DNA from: Eubacterium_B sp034180045
GTDB lineage: Bacteria > Bacillota > Clostridia > Peptostreptococcales > Anaerovoracaceae
NCBI GenBank assembly: GCA_034180045.1
Contig: JAXFOY010000025.1
Span: 1 to 64,000, forward strand
Length of the DNA stretch: 64,000 bases
Direction of reading: 5' to 3'
Shown: positions 1 to 7,192 of the stretch, one piece after another
Layout of the letters: each line of letters starts with the position of its first letter
Numbering within the stretch: the stretch's first letter is position 1
Notes under the pieces: model-generated
Databases searched by the model: none
What the model was told of the DNA's origin: nothing
Seen by the model: only the letters and a program-made list of their open reading frames with translations
Made by a program: the position numbers and the translations under genes

Positions 1-1096
1 ATGTATGAAGCTCACTCCACACGACAGTATCACCCCAACTTGAAATAGATGCAGCGTATTGTTCTTTCTGATGAATCTTGTCATATATTGCTGCAATGTT
101 TTTATCCGTGGGCATAGTTTTCAATATCTCAGAAGCAGAAAACGGTTCTGGTGAGTGCATATAGCACCACCAGAATACTGCTTTTATTCTTCTTTCGATA
201 GACAGACCGCGATGATCTCTAAGCATCGCTCTAATACGTGCATTGATTCCTCCTTCAATGCGATTGTTTGTAGCCGGAATATCAGGGATTTCTTTTTGCA
301 AAGACTCATTTAAGTATGTGAACAATGTGCCTTCATTCACAAGTCTTTTAAGCGAGTTCTGCGCCTTAATCAAGCGTTCGTGTGTATGCCGCCTACGTCC
401 CAGTTCATCATATGACATTTGACTTAAAAACTTATTGTACTTAACCATCCACTGTACAAATTTATCTTTCCATTCTTCTGCCTCGGCAGCACTCCTTAGG
501 TAAAGTAATTCCTTTGAAAGAGCGTACAATTCAAGGCCTGCAAGAGTTTTTGGCCTTGTGGTAGTATAGCGTCTGACCTAAGAGAAAGCATGAAAGACAC
601 ATCGCTGATGACTTGCATTCGGCCATACTTTTTTTAAGGCTTTTGAGAATCCACAACCGCCATCAGAAACAACAATTTCCGGCTCTGCAATGCGCGACAT
701 TAGTGCCATAAAAGCACCTGCATGCTCATATCGGCACAGATACCAACCAAGCACATGTTCATTGTCACAGCAAATCAATACGCAGGCTTTTCTCGCAAGA
801 TAAATACCGTCAACATAGATAACTTCTCTCTTCGATTCAATAAGAGGTGGCAGCGGCCAAATATTCCAAAATTGTGCTGTATTACGGCGAAATGTTCGTC
901 CTCCTCCCACCATGTGCCTCTGAGTATTACGTCCAAATAACCAATTAAGAAAGATTTGGAGCTGTTTAGCTGAGTTGTCTATTTTAGGCGTAATGATAGA
1001 CTTGCATTCTTTACAAAACCATCTTTGTGTTCCTGATTTATTTTTCCCATATTTAATGCATGTACAGCCACAAACAGAGCAAATTACATACTTCAT
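1..1096 (-). pseudogene. IS1249-type transposase, interrupted by an amber stop and cut by the window edge
   Basis: Transposase of the IS1249 group (IS256-like superfamily), which would mobilise its own insertion sequence. The N-terminal half shows a CxxC...CxxC zinc ribbon (CSVC, CKEC) and the family motifs GRTFRRNTAQFW, VDGIYLARK, VVSDGG and HQRCVFHAF. The frame then meets TAG at 578-580. Beyond it the same frame stays open for about 190 codons to the window edge and carries the rest of the family sequence: VRRYTTTRPK, TNNRIEGG, MLRDHRG and RRIKAVFWWCYMH. In relatives I remember HAFCQVRRY at the break, so two adjacent point changes (C to S, Q to stop) explain it. Start ATG at 1096. The family is common in Actinobacteria, so horizontal arrival is likely but not shown. 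The left end of the element lies outside the window. Confidence 0.8.
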
Positions 1097-1108
1097 AAGT
1101 ACTATCCT

Positions 1109-1284
1109 CCCATAATTGTATTTCTAAGGAAGATATAACCCATTTTTGCGTTGAAAATTCAATAGTTTTACACAATTTTACCAACGCTTTTTGTCCACCC
1201 TGTATCTTCTTCAAAAAAAGATATAACCGGTATAACTGTTGAAGTTTCAACAGTTATACCGGTTTCCACCAACGCTTTTTGTCC
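1109..1284 (-). repeat. diverged 88-bp tandem duplication between the transposase gene and fba
   Basis: The 17-bp string ACCAACGCTTTTTGTCC occurs at 1180-1196 and 1268-1284, 88 bp apart. Read on the minus strand, the next 50 bases of the two copies still align without gaps at about two thirds identity and end in the same GGTTATATCTT. The fba-proximal copy carries the intact terminator hairpin; the other has lost the dyad. It could be an old local duplication or part of the insertion-sequence end. Confidence 0.6.
1212..1262 (-). terminator. Rho-independent terminator after fba
   Basis: Perfect 17-bp inverted repeat, arms 1227-1243 and 1246-1262 around a 2-base centre. On the minus strand it is followed by TTATATC and a run of seven T. 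It lies 92 bp downstream of the aldolase stop codon. Confidence 0.85.
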
Positions 1285-1354
1285 TATAACCCCTTTTTTG
1301 TCAATTTATAAAAAGTGTGTCGGAACCCGCAGAAAACAGGTGATTCGAAATTTG

Positions 1355-2284
1355 CTATCTTTGGTTGCTCGCATTTAAGACATTTTTAATCTTATGCTGT
1401 ACCATCTTGGTGATTGCATCACGACCCGGTCCCAGATATTTGCGAGGATCAAACTCAGATGGATTTTCTATGAGCTTGCGACGAATTTCAGCTGTCATTG
1501 CAAGTCTTAAATCGGTATCGATGTTTACTTTGCAAATGCCGTGTTTAACGGACTCTCTTATCATTTCTTCAGGAACGCCTTGAGCTCCCGGAATTTGTCC
1601 TCCATATTCATTGCAACGGTCTACAAATTCTTTGAGAACCGTGGATGCGCCGTGAAGTACAAGTGGAGTATTTGGAAGCAGAGCGTGAATCTTTTTTAAC
1701 CTCTCGTAATCAAGGTATGGCTCACCTTTGAACTTGTATGCCCCGTGACTTGTTCCGATAGAAATAGCCAGAGAATCAACCCCCGTGCGTTCAACAAATT
1801 CAAGCGCTTCATCAGGGTCTGTGAAAGTAGCGGAGCGAGCATCAACTTTGATGTTATCTTCTATGCCGGCAAGCTTTCCGAGTTCGGCTTCTACAACTAC
1901 ACCGTGCGCATGTGCATAGTCGACGACTTGTTTGGTCAGCTTTATGTTTTCTTCAAAGGAATGTTTGGACCCGTCAATCATAACCGATGTAAACCCGTCA
2001 TCAACACATTTTTTACAAATATCAAAGTCTTCGCCGTGATCCAAGTGAAGCGCTATATCAAGACCTGTGTCTTCAATTGCCGCCTCGACCAGCTTGAGCA
2101 GATAAGCCGGCTTTGCATACTTTCTGGCACCTGCTGATACTTGAAGAATTAAAGGGGCGTTTTCGATGCAAGCAGCATCGACTATTCCTTGGATAATCTC
2201 CATATTGTTAACGTTAAATGCACCTACAGCAAAATCGCCTGTCAATGCCTTGTCAAACATTTTTTTAGTTGTAATAAGAGCCAT
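1355..2284 (-). CDS. fba: class II fructose-1,6-bisphosphate aldolase
   Basis: Zinc-dependent aldolase that reversibly splits fructose 1,6-bisphosphate into dihydroxyacetone phosphate and glyceraldehyde 3-phosphate in cytoplasmic glycolysis/gluconeogenesis. Class II motifs are visible: the zinc-site region HLDHGEDF, the metal-binding GTSHGAYKF and VLHGAST, and the substrate loop KVNIDTDLR. The protein is 309 residues. This fits the slightly longer clostridial subgroup, with an insert after VLHGAST, rather than the 285-residue GatY/KbaY type. I chose the ATG at 2284 because AGGAGG stands 6 bases before it and the family normally starts there; the longer open frame to 2395 runs into the upstream gene. 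It lies 58 bp after the YceG-like gene on the same strand, so the two may be cotranscribed. Confidence 0.95.
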   Translation of the reverse strand: MALITTKKMFDKALTGDFAVGAFNVNNMEIIQGIVDAACIENAPLILQVSAGARKYAKPAYLLKLVEAAIEDTGLDIALHLDHGEDFDICKKCVDDGFTSVMIDGSKHSFEENIKLTKQVVDYAHAHGVVVEAELGKLAGIEDNIKVDARSATFTDPDEALEFVERTGVDSLAISIGTSHGAYKFKGEPYLDYERLKKIHALLPNTPLVLHGASTVLKEFVDRCNEYGGQIPGAQGVPEEMIRESVKHGICKVNIDTDLRLAMTAEIRRKLIENPSEFDPRKYLGPGRDAITKMVQHKIKNVLNASNQR

Positions 2285-2342
2285 TTTCTTCCTCCTGAAA
2301 ATCCGCATAGCAAAGACCACGCGGAGAATTAAGCCCGGACGG

Positions 2343-2867
2343 CTATCTAGATAATACTGTTGCTGTGATGTCGGCTTGTGTTGCCCCGGCATCAAACTTA
2401 TATGTTCCCGGCATTATTGATGTCGGATCAAGCCCAAGTTGTGCGGAAACCGCAGCAAAATCTTCGTAAGATGTAAAAAGACCTGCTTGTACCAACCCAT
2501 CGACTGCGGCTGTTGCCGAGCCTTGAGGAACTTCAACCGACATATTATGAATAAGCTTTCCGTCTTTCCAAACTGTGCCGTCATTCACATTAGGATTGTC
2601 ATCGCTGTCCGCATTTGTTTTTGACGGGTCTTCTGAATCCGCGTTGGTACTCGGCTCAGAAGTCTTTGTTTTGGAATTTTTGGCAGAGGCAGTTTGATTG
2701 TTTGATTTGGAATCTTTGCTTAGTTCAACAGACTTGGCAGCTACCGTTTTGGGATAACGCATGATTATATCGACACGCCATACGATAAGAAGCACCGCCA
2801 GTGTAAGAACACAAAGCACTATGACGATGTCGTTAAAATTATAGAAAAAATCTTTTATTCTTTTCAA
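2343..2867 (-). CDS. single-pass membrane protein with YceG-like C-terminal segment
   Basis: 174 residues. A short cytoplasmic N terminus is followed by one hydrophobic segment (about residues 14-32), then a long Ser/Lys/Asn/Asp-rich low-complexity linker (about 45-95). The C-terminal part has the pattern VEVPQGSATAAV...AGLF...LDPTSIMPGTYKF, which resembles the LysM-like N-terminal subdomain of the endolytic transglycosylase MltG/YceG. The catalytic part of MltG is absent, so I infer an envelope-associated protein without a known reaction. The start is TTG at 2867, chosen because AGGAGG lies 8 bases upstream and no ATG fits. It is divergent from the pseudouridine synthase gene. Confidence 0.75.
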   Translation of the reverse strand: MKRIKDFFYNFNDIVIVLCVLTLAVLLIVWRVDIIMRYPKTVAAKSVELSKDSKSNNQTASAKNSKTKTSEPSTNADSEDPSKTNADSDDNPNVNDGTVWKDGKLIHNMSVEVPQGSATAAVDGLVQAGLFTSYEDFAAVSAQLGLDPTSIMPGTYKFDAGATQADITATVLSR

Positions 2868-2938
2868 AACACATGCCTCCTAAAGTTAATATAACTAACT
2901 ATAATTTAACATATTTCAGGCTCCGGCACAAATACATT

Positions 2939-2967
2939 TTGCATAAGGTTTGGCGATAGTATATAAT
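2939..2967 (+). promoter_or_regulatory. sigma-A promoter giving a leaderless rluA-type mRNA
   Basis: TTGCAT at 2939-2944, a 17-bp spacer, TATAAT at 2962-2967. The expected +1 is base 2974, exactly the first base of the GTG start codon of the next gene. No Shine-Dalgarno sequence precedes that codon. Confidence 0.7.
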
Positions 2968-2973
2968 TAAAGT

Positions 2974-3978
2974 GTGAAAACAATAGAAATAAATAATAAT
3001 GAATCGGGGCAGAGGCTTGATCGCTTTCTGCGCAAATATTTGAATAACGCACCGCTCTCACGCATATACAAGGCAATACGTAAGGATGTTAAAATTAACG
3101 GCAAAAGACTTAAGGAGGACTATGTCTTGCAGGTCGGAGATATCTTGACTTTGTATATTGCTGACGATGAACTTGCGAATATAGCTGCTTTGAAGCAAAG
3201 AAAGCGCGCAAAGCGACAGTTTACAGTGGTATATGAGGACGAAAACATCCTTGCTGTAAATAAGCCTTTCGGGCTTCTTACACATGGAGACAAACTTGAA
3301 AAGAAGAATCACCTCGCAAATCAAGTTGTCGACTATTTGATAGAAAATAACGAATATAATCCCCGCCTGGAGAAGACCTTCGTGCCGGCACCGGTAAACC
3401 GCCTAGACAGAAATACGACGGGAATAGTTCTTTTCGGAAAGAATGCCACATCACTTAGGGAACTGAATAAGCTGATAAGAGAGCGCGGCTGCATTGAAAA
3501 ATACTATATGACAATCGTCAAAGGTGAGCTTAAAAAAAGCATGCACTTAAACGACCTGATGGCCAAAGACAAAGAGCGAAATATCGCTTCTATAATTAGT
3601 GCAAACAAGGCGAAACAGCAAAATATAAAGGCGCTTTCGATGGAAACCTTTGTTGAACCTGTAAAGTTCAATAATGGATTTACACTTGTCAAAGTGCAGA
3701 TTGTGACCGGAAGGACTCATCAAATAAGACTGCATATGTCTAAGATAGGCCATCCTGTTATCGGGGACGTCAAATACGGAAACAAATCGGTAAATGCATT
3801 TGTTTCACATAAATTCGGTCTAAATACACAGTTACTTCACGCATGTGAGTTAAAATTTTTGATTGAACAAGGGACTTTGTCGTATCTGAACGGGAAAATT
3901 ATCAAATGTGATATGCCGGAGGATTTTCAAAAAATATATAAAGGGTTACTTGGAGAAAATGAGAGAAAAAGAAACTGA
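2974..3978 (+). CDS. RluA-family 23S rRNA/tRNA pseudouridine synthase with S4 domain
   Basis: Converts specific uridines in structured RNA to pseudouridine. The N-terminal 70 residues form an S4 RNA-binding domain (SGQRLDRFLRKYL...VKINGKRL). The catalytic domain has NKPFGLLTHG and the signature VNRLDRNTTG, with Asp145 as the expected nucleophile, then GRTHQIRLHM. At 334 residues it matches RluC/RluD/YlyB-like enzymes; the target uridine cannot be told from sequence. The GTG at 2974 agrees with the family N terminus. It has no Shine-Dalgarno sequence and coincides with the predicted transcription start, so translation is probably leaderless. Its 3' end overlaps lepB by 20 bp, suggesting translational coupling. 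Confidence 0.92.
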   Translation: MKTIEINNNESGQRLDRFLRKYLNNAPLSRIYKAIRKDVKINGKRLKEDYVLQVGDILTLYIADDELANIAALKQRKRAKRQFTVVYEDENILAVNKPFGLLTHGDKLEKKNHLANQVVDYLIENNEYNPRLEKTFVPAPVNRLDRNTTGIVLFGKNATSLRELNKLIRERGCIEKYYMTIVKGELKKSMHLNDLMAKDKERNIASIISANKAKQQNIKALSMETFVEPVKFNNGFTLVKVQIVTGRTHQIRLHMSKIGHPVIGDVKYGNKSVNAFVSHKFGLNTQLLHACELKFLIEQGTLSYLNGKIIKCDMPEDFQKIYKGLLGENERKRN

Positions 3979-4807
3979 ATTTGATAATAAAGTGAATACT
4001 CAGGAGGTATCTGACTTAAAACAGTACCTTAATCGCGATGGGCAAAATTCGAGTCTTCCAGCTGAAGATAATGTTGAGTCCGTAGATACCGCAGAGGCAG
4101 CTTCGTCAAATGCACTGTTGCTTATCGAGAAGCCGGAGAACGCAGATGTAAAGACTAATCCTGCAAGCAATGCGCAAATTGCTGCCGCAGGTACCGAAAA
4201 AACTGAAACTCCGTCAAGGCGCCGCAAGAAACAGGCAAAAAAAAGTTCGGAAAGCAAGGCGAAGGGCGGCTATCTCAAGGATTGGATTAAAGATGTGGCG
4301 ATAGCTCTTATCATAGCTCTTATTGTAATGCAATTCATCAGACCTACAATTGTAAAACAGCGCTCTATGCAGCCTAATTTTCATACGGATGATTATCTGT
4401 TTATAAGCAAACAATCATATAAGCTTTTAGGAGGTCAACCACAGATGGGTGATGTCATCGTGTTTGAGTCCAAATTAGAGGACGAAGAGGGCGAAAAGAA
4501 AATGCTGATAAAGCGCGTGATAGGCGTTCCCGGAGATGTTGTTACCATTCACGACGGAAAGGTGTTCATCAATAGCAAAGAAATAGATGACAGTTATACT
4601 ATGGATAAAACCACACCGGGTGAAATTAAAGATTTGATAGTCCCTGCAAATCATCTTTTCTGTCTGGGCGACAACAGAGCCGTAAGTGTTGACAGCAGGT
4701 CTGCAAGCGTGGGGCTTGTGCCGTTTGATGATGTAATCGGCAAGGTTGTTTTCAGGGTCTTTCCTTTAGGCAAATTCGGAGCAATTTATAATCCATATAA
4801 GAATTAG
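3959..4807 (+). CDS. lepB: signal peptidase I with long cytoplasmic N-terminal extension
   Basis: Membrane serine protease that removes signal peptides from exported proteins on the outer face of the membrane. The transmembrane helix is at about residues 110-127. Box B (RSMQPN) puts the nucleophile at Ser136, box D (LIKRVIG) the general base at Lys185, and box E is GDNRAVSVDSR. Unusually, about 105 residues precede the helix: an acidic Ala/Ser/Glu-rich stretch, then a basic RRRKKQAKK patch. Gram-positive enzymes usually have only 10-30 residues there. I chose ATG 3959 because GGAG stands just upstream; an earlier in-frame ATG at 3908 lies deep inside the preceding gene. Total 282 residues. 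Confidence 0.93.
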   Translation: MREKETEFDNKVNTQEVSDLKQYLNRDGQNSSLPAEDNVESVDTAEAASSNALLLIEKPENADVKTNPASNAQIAAAGTEKTETPSRRRKKQAKKSSESKAKGGYLKDWIKDVAIALIIALIVMQFIRPTIVKQRSMQPNFHTDDYLFISKQSYKLLGGQPQMGDVIVFESKLEDEEGEKKMLIKRVIGVPGDVVTIHDGKVFINSKEIDDSYTMDKTTPGEIKDLIVPANHLFCLGDNRAVSVDSRSASVGLVPFDDVIGKVVFRVFPLGKFGAIYNPYKN

Positions 4808-4816
4808 AGGACAGAT

Positions 4817-5278
4817 ATGGCAAACAGACAGAGGAAACTAATTGCAAATAACAAGAAGGCTCGCCATGACTATTTTATTGAAGAAACGTATGAGGCGGGT
4901 ATAGTTTTGACGGGTACCGAAATCAAGTCCGTTCGTCTTGGAAAGGTGAGCATCAAAGAAAGTTATGCCAGAATTGAAAATGAAGAGATGATGATTTACG
5001 GAATGAACATAAGCCCGTATGAACAGGGAAACCGCTTTAATGTGGACCCATTAAGACCGCGAAAACTGCTTTTGCACAAAAAAGAAATACGTAAATTGAT
5101 AGGGGCAACAAAGCTTAAGGGATTAACTCTCATTCCCTTATCTATGTATATAAATGAGGACGGCAGGGCAAAGCTGGAAGTAGCGCTTGCCAGAGGTAAG
5201 AAGAACTACGATAAAAGAGACTCTATAGCTAGGCGTGACGCGGCACGTAATATGGAGCGAGCAATGAAACAACGCTGA
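4817..5278 (+). CDS. smpB: tmRNA-binding protein SmpB
   Basis: Small basic protein that binds the tRNA-like domain of tmRNA and brings it to stalled ribosomes in trans-translation. Family motifs seen: IANNKKARHDYFIEETYEAG, GTEIKSVRLGKVSI, NMDP-region counterpart RFNVDPLRPRKLLLHKKEI and the lysine/arginine-rich tail GKKNYDKRDSIARRDA. At 153 residues it has normal length. It sits 9 bp after lepB, and its RNA partner ssrA follows 131 bp downstream with its own promoter. Confidence 0.97.
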   Translation: MANRQRKLIANNKKARHDYFIEETYEAGIVLTGTEIKSVRLGKVSIKESYARIENEEMMIYGMNISPYEQGNRFNVDPLRPRKLLLHKKEIRKLIGATKLKGLTLIPLSMYINEDGRAKLEVALARGKKNYDKRDSIARRDAARNMERAMKQR

Positions 5279-5287
5279 TTAAGCGGT

Positions 5288-5316
5288 TTGACAGCTTTTG
5301 TATAAGGATATATAAT
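5288..5316 (+). promoter_or_regulatory. consensus promoter of ssrA
   Basis: TTGACA at 5288-5293, a 17-bp spacer, TATAAT at 5311-5316, giving +1 near 5323. The roughly 87-nt leader up to 5409 would be removed by RNase P to make the mature 5' end. Confidence 0.85.
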
Positions 5317-5409
5317 TACTATCCTGATAGGCTTCATCGGAATTTATCGTTCCAAAAGTGAAATTTATGGATTAAATAGGCGTTGATGCGATTTGCTGCC
5401 AACTAATTT

Positions 5410-5765
5410 GGGGGTGTAATGGTTTCGACGGGGGTGTAGAAGCCCGATAAGCGAGCCGTGGTTCCGGATCCACGTTAAAAGTCGGACGTTAAATATAAAC
5501 GCTAAAAATAATAATAAACTCGCATTTGCTGCCTAGTTAGCAGCCCGCGTGCCAATTCAGATTCACCTACAGGTCTGATGTCGGTATCGATTATGTAGGA
5601 AAACTTTGCGGCAATGCCCGTAGTCGCAAGGGAACAACGGGATAACCGCGATAGTAGTTTGCTGATGAGCAGCTATCGTGGCGAAAAAATATTCATCAGA
5701 TGCGCTCGGAGAAAATCGAGTGGAAATGCTTTCGGACGCGAGTTCGACTCTCGCCATCTCCACCA
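5410..5765 (+). ncRNA. ssrA: transfer-messenger RNA (tmRNA)
   Basis: Rescues stalled ribosomes together with SmpB. The 5' end GGGGGTG (5410-5416) pairs with CATCTCC (5755-5761) as the acceptor stem, followed by an encoded ACCA. TTCGACGGG after the acceptor and GTTCGACTC near the 3' end form the tRNA-like D and T parts. The tag reading frame is 5501-5536: GCT resume codon, encoded peptide AKNNNKLAFAA, stop TAG. The Ala-Ala end is the usual ClpXP degron. The length of about 356 nt is normal for a one-piece tmRNA. Confidence 0.97.
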
Positions 5766-5773
5766 AAACAAAT

Positions 5774-5806
5774 TGAACCGTTGAAATTTCAACGGTTCAT
5801 TTTTTA
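5774..5806 (+). terminator. terminator of ssrA, likely bidirectional
   Basis: Inverted repeat TGAACCGTTGAAA / TTTCAACGGTTCA (5774-5786, 5787-5799) followed by a T run. The minus-strand side would end the integrase remnant that points toward it. Confidence 0.9.
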
Positions 5807-6021
5807 TATATACGAATTTTATCTAAAATTGATGTCGCTTTGCTTTCCTCTGCTGGGTAAAAGTGGCTATAAACATTTAAAGTTGTTGCTATGTCGGAGT
5901 GGCCGAGGCGTCTGCTTATCTCTAGTATGTTGATGTCATTATTAGCAAGCAATGAGGCATGACTATGTCTAAAGTCATGAATCCTGATGAGCCCCATGTA
6001 ACGGCGGGAAGAAAGAACAGC
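5797..6021 (-). pseudogene. C-terminal remnant of a tyrosine recombinase (phage/ICE integrase)
   Basis: About 74 codons remain, bounded upstream by a stop at 6022-6024. They encode the C-terminal catalytic part: IHDFRHSHASLL carries the HxxR box, then EISRRLGHSDIATTLNVYSHF with the second His and the tyrosine nucleophile. The N-terminal arm-binding and core domains are missing, so it cannot work alone. It lies immediately after the 3' end of ssrA, a classic integration site, and reads toward it, which is the usual arrangement for an element integrated there. The ATG at 5997 is only the first methionine of the remnant, not a true start. Confidence 0.85.
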
Positions 6022-6356
6022 TTAAGCAAGGTCTTAAGAGTTACTCAAAGAACATAGAATTTTGCCCGATGATGTGCTATGATAAAAATCAAATTTGGAG
6101 GCTGTACTTCTCTGATTTCGTTTTCGTCATAAGAATCAACCGCAGTGTATTAGGCTACGTTTCAACTGACCTAGAATAAGCTTGGAAACTTGAGGTTCAA
6201 AAATTTTACCTTGGGTGGTACAAGGCACTTACTAAACACCTTTACAGAACAAAAGACAATGTTGAAGTCATCATATTTAGCGACAATATCAGAAATAAGG
6301 ATACGTATCATACAATGTTTGGTGGAATGTTAAACAATATGAATTTGAAAATTTAA
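5991..6356 (+). pseudogene. degenerate reading frame of unknown function
   Basis: One frame is open from 5991 to the TAA at 6354-6356 except for a single TAA at 6177-6179. The conceptual product has a natural composition (CYDKNQIWRLYFSDFVF, KFYLGWYKALTKHLYR, TMFGGMLNNMNLKI). No start codon with a Shine-Dalgarno sequence is visible at its 5' end, which overlaps the integrase remnant. I do not recognise the family. It looks like the remains of a cargo gene from the element at ssrA. Confidence 0.45.
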
Positions 6357-6402
6357 TATGCAGATAAAAGATTAGATAGAGAAAGGTTGACAGAGTAAAA
6401 CT

Positions 6403-6930
6403 ATGAAAAAAATAGAGTTCATAAAGCTTTTAGAAAAGCGATTCAATGAGAATATGGGGAGACATCCTGATATGGATTGGAATAAAGTTCAGGAAGCCTT
6501 AGAAAATAGTCCTAACCTAGACATTCTTCTTCGCATGGAAGAATTCGGCGGAGAAGTTGATGTTGTAAAAAAAGAAAATGAGTGCTTCGTTTTCTTTGAC
6601 TGTACAGCGGAAACACCAATTTGCAGAAGAAGCCTGTGTTATGATGAAGCTGCGTTGAATGCTCGAAAAAATCATAAACCGAGGTCTTCCGCAGAGCAAA
6701 TGGCAAAGGAAATCGGTGCAGAAATTCTCGATGAGGAGGATTACCTTTACCTACAATCCTTAGGTGATTTCGATGTCAAGACCCAATCATGGATACGGGT
6801 TGATGATGATTTTAGAAAAACAGGGGATGCTCTGTTTGCTAACAAACGCCATGGCAGGACATTTATATATTATAATGGTGCGCAATCATACTACGGTGTT
6901 AGAGGATTTCGTTGCAAAGTGAAAATTTAG
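6403..6930 (+). CDS. DUF4256 domain protein
   Basis: 175 residues that match the DUF4256 family as I know it: LLEKRFNENMGRHPDMDW near the N terminus, FFDCTAETPICRRSLCYDEAAL in the middle, LGDFDVKTQSWI, and the C-terminal YYNGAQSYYGVRGFR. It spans the whole family length and has no signal peptide or membrane segment. The biochemical role of the family is unknown. The start ATG at 6403 follows AGAAAGG. The gene stands alone in the decayed zone after ssrA but looks intact. I infer acquired or relic cargo. Confidence 0.85.
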   Translation: MKKIEFIKLLEKRFNENMGRHPDMDWNKVQEALENSPNLDILLRMEEFGGEVDVVKKENECFVFFDCTAETPICRRSLCYDEAALNARKNHKPRSSAEQMAKEIGAEILDEEDYLYLQSLGDFDVKTQSWIRVDDDFRKTGDALFANKRHGRTFIYYNGAQSYYGVRGFRCKVKI

Positions 6931-7090
6931 TTATAGATTACGAACAGGATTTGAAATACAGGAAGAAGTTCTTCCAATGGCAAAGAGCATTGGACACCTA
7001 AACGAGAATAAAAACTCATTAAGATGACCGATGGATAAAGCCATCTGTCCTAGTACTTTAATTAGCACATCTGCCAATTTATAAAACAAA

Positions 7091-7170
7091 ACTTCGCCAT
7101 GACAAAAGAACCATTGAAATTTCAATGGTTCTTTTTATATCTAAAACTGATGTTTTTTGCCCTATATGGC
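7091..7170. repeat. degraded second copy of the ssrA-3'/integrase-tail junction
   Basis: TTCGCCAT, a GAACCxTTGAAATTTCAAxGGTTC hairpin, a T-rich run and then ATCTAAAACTGATGT occur here in the same order as at 5752-5835. There the order is CTCGCCAT, the matching hairpin, then ATCTAAAATTGATGT. On the minus strand the last part still reads SVLDIKR, against SILDKIR at the end of the integrase remnant. This suggests the decayed far end of an island, or a second integration. Confidence 0.5.
7105..7136. terminator. bidirectional terminator between DUF4256 gene and next gene
   Basis: AAAGAACCATTGAAA / TTTCAATGGTTCTTT, 15-bp arms at 7105-7119 and 7120-7134, with A and T runs on both sides. It could end transcription from either direction. 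Confidence 0.75.
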
Positions 7171-7192
7171 AAAGCTTTTAATTGAACTTATC

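Noticed and set aside
1053..1250. 65-codon frame overlapping the transposase start
   Set aside because: It reads through the terminator hairpin and the transposase ribosome site; no family match.
1180..1284. Repeats as a CRISPR array
   Set aside because: Only two copies, the intervening DNA is itself duplicated, and no cas genes or regular spacers are present anywhere in the window.
2285..2395. Upstream extension of the fba frame to an ATG at 2395
   Set aside because: It overlaps the 3' end of the upstream gene, has no ribosome site, and the internal ATG at 2284 has a perfect AGGAGG and the family N terminus.
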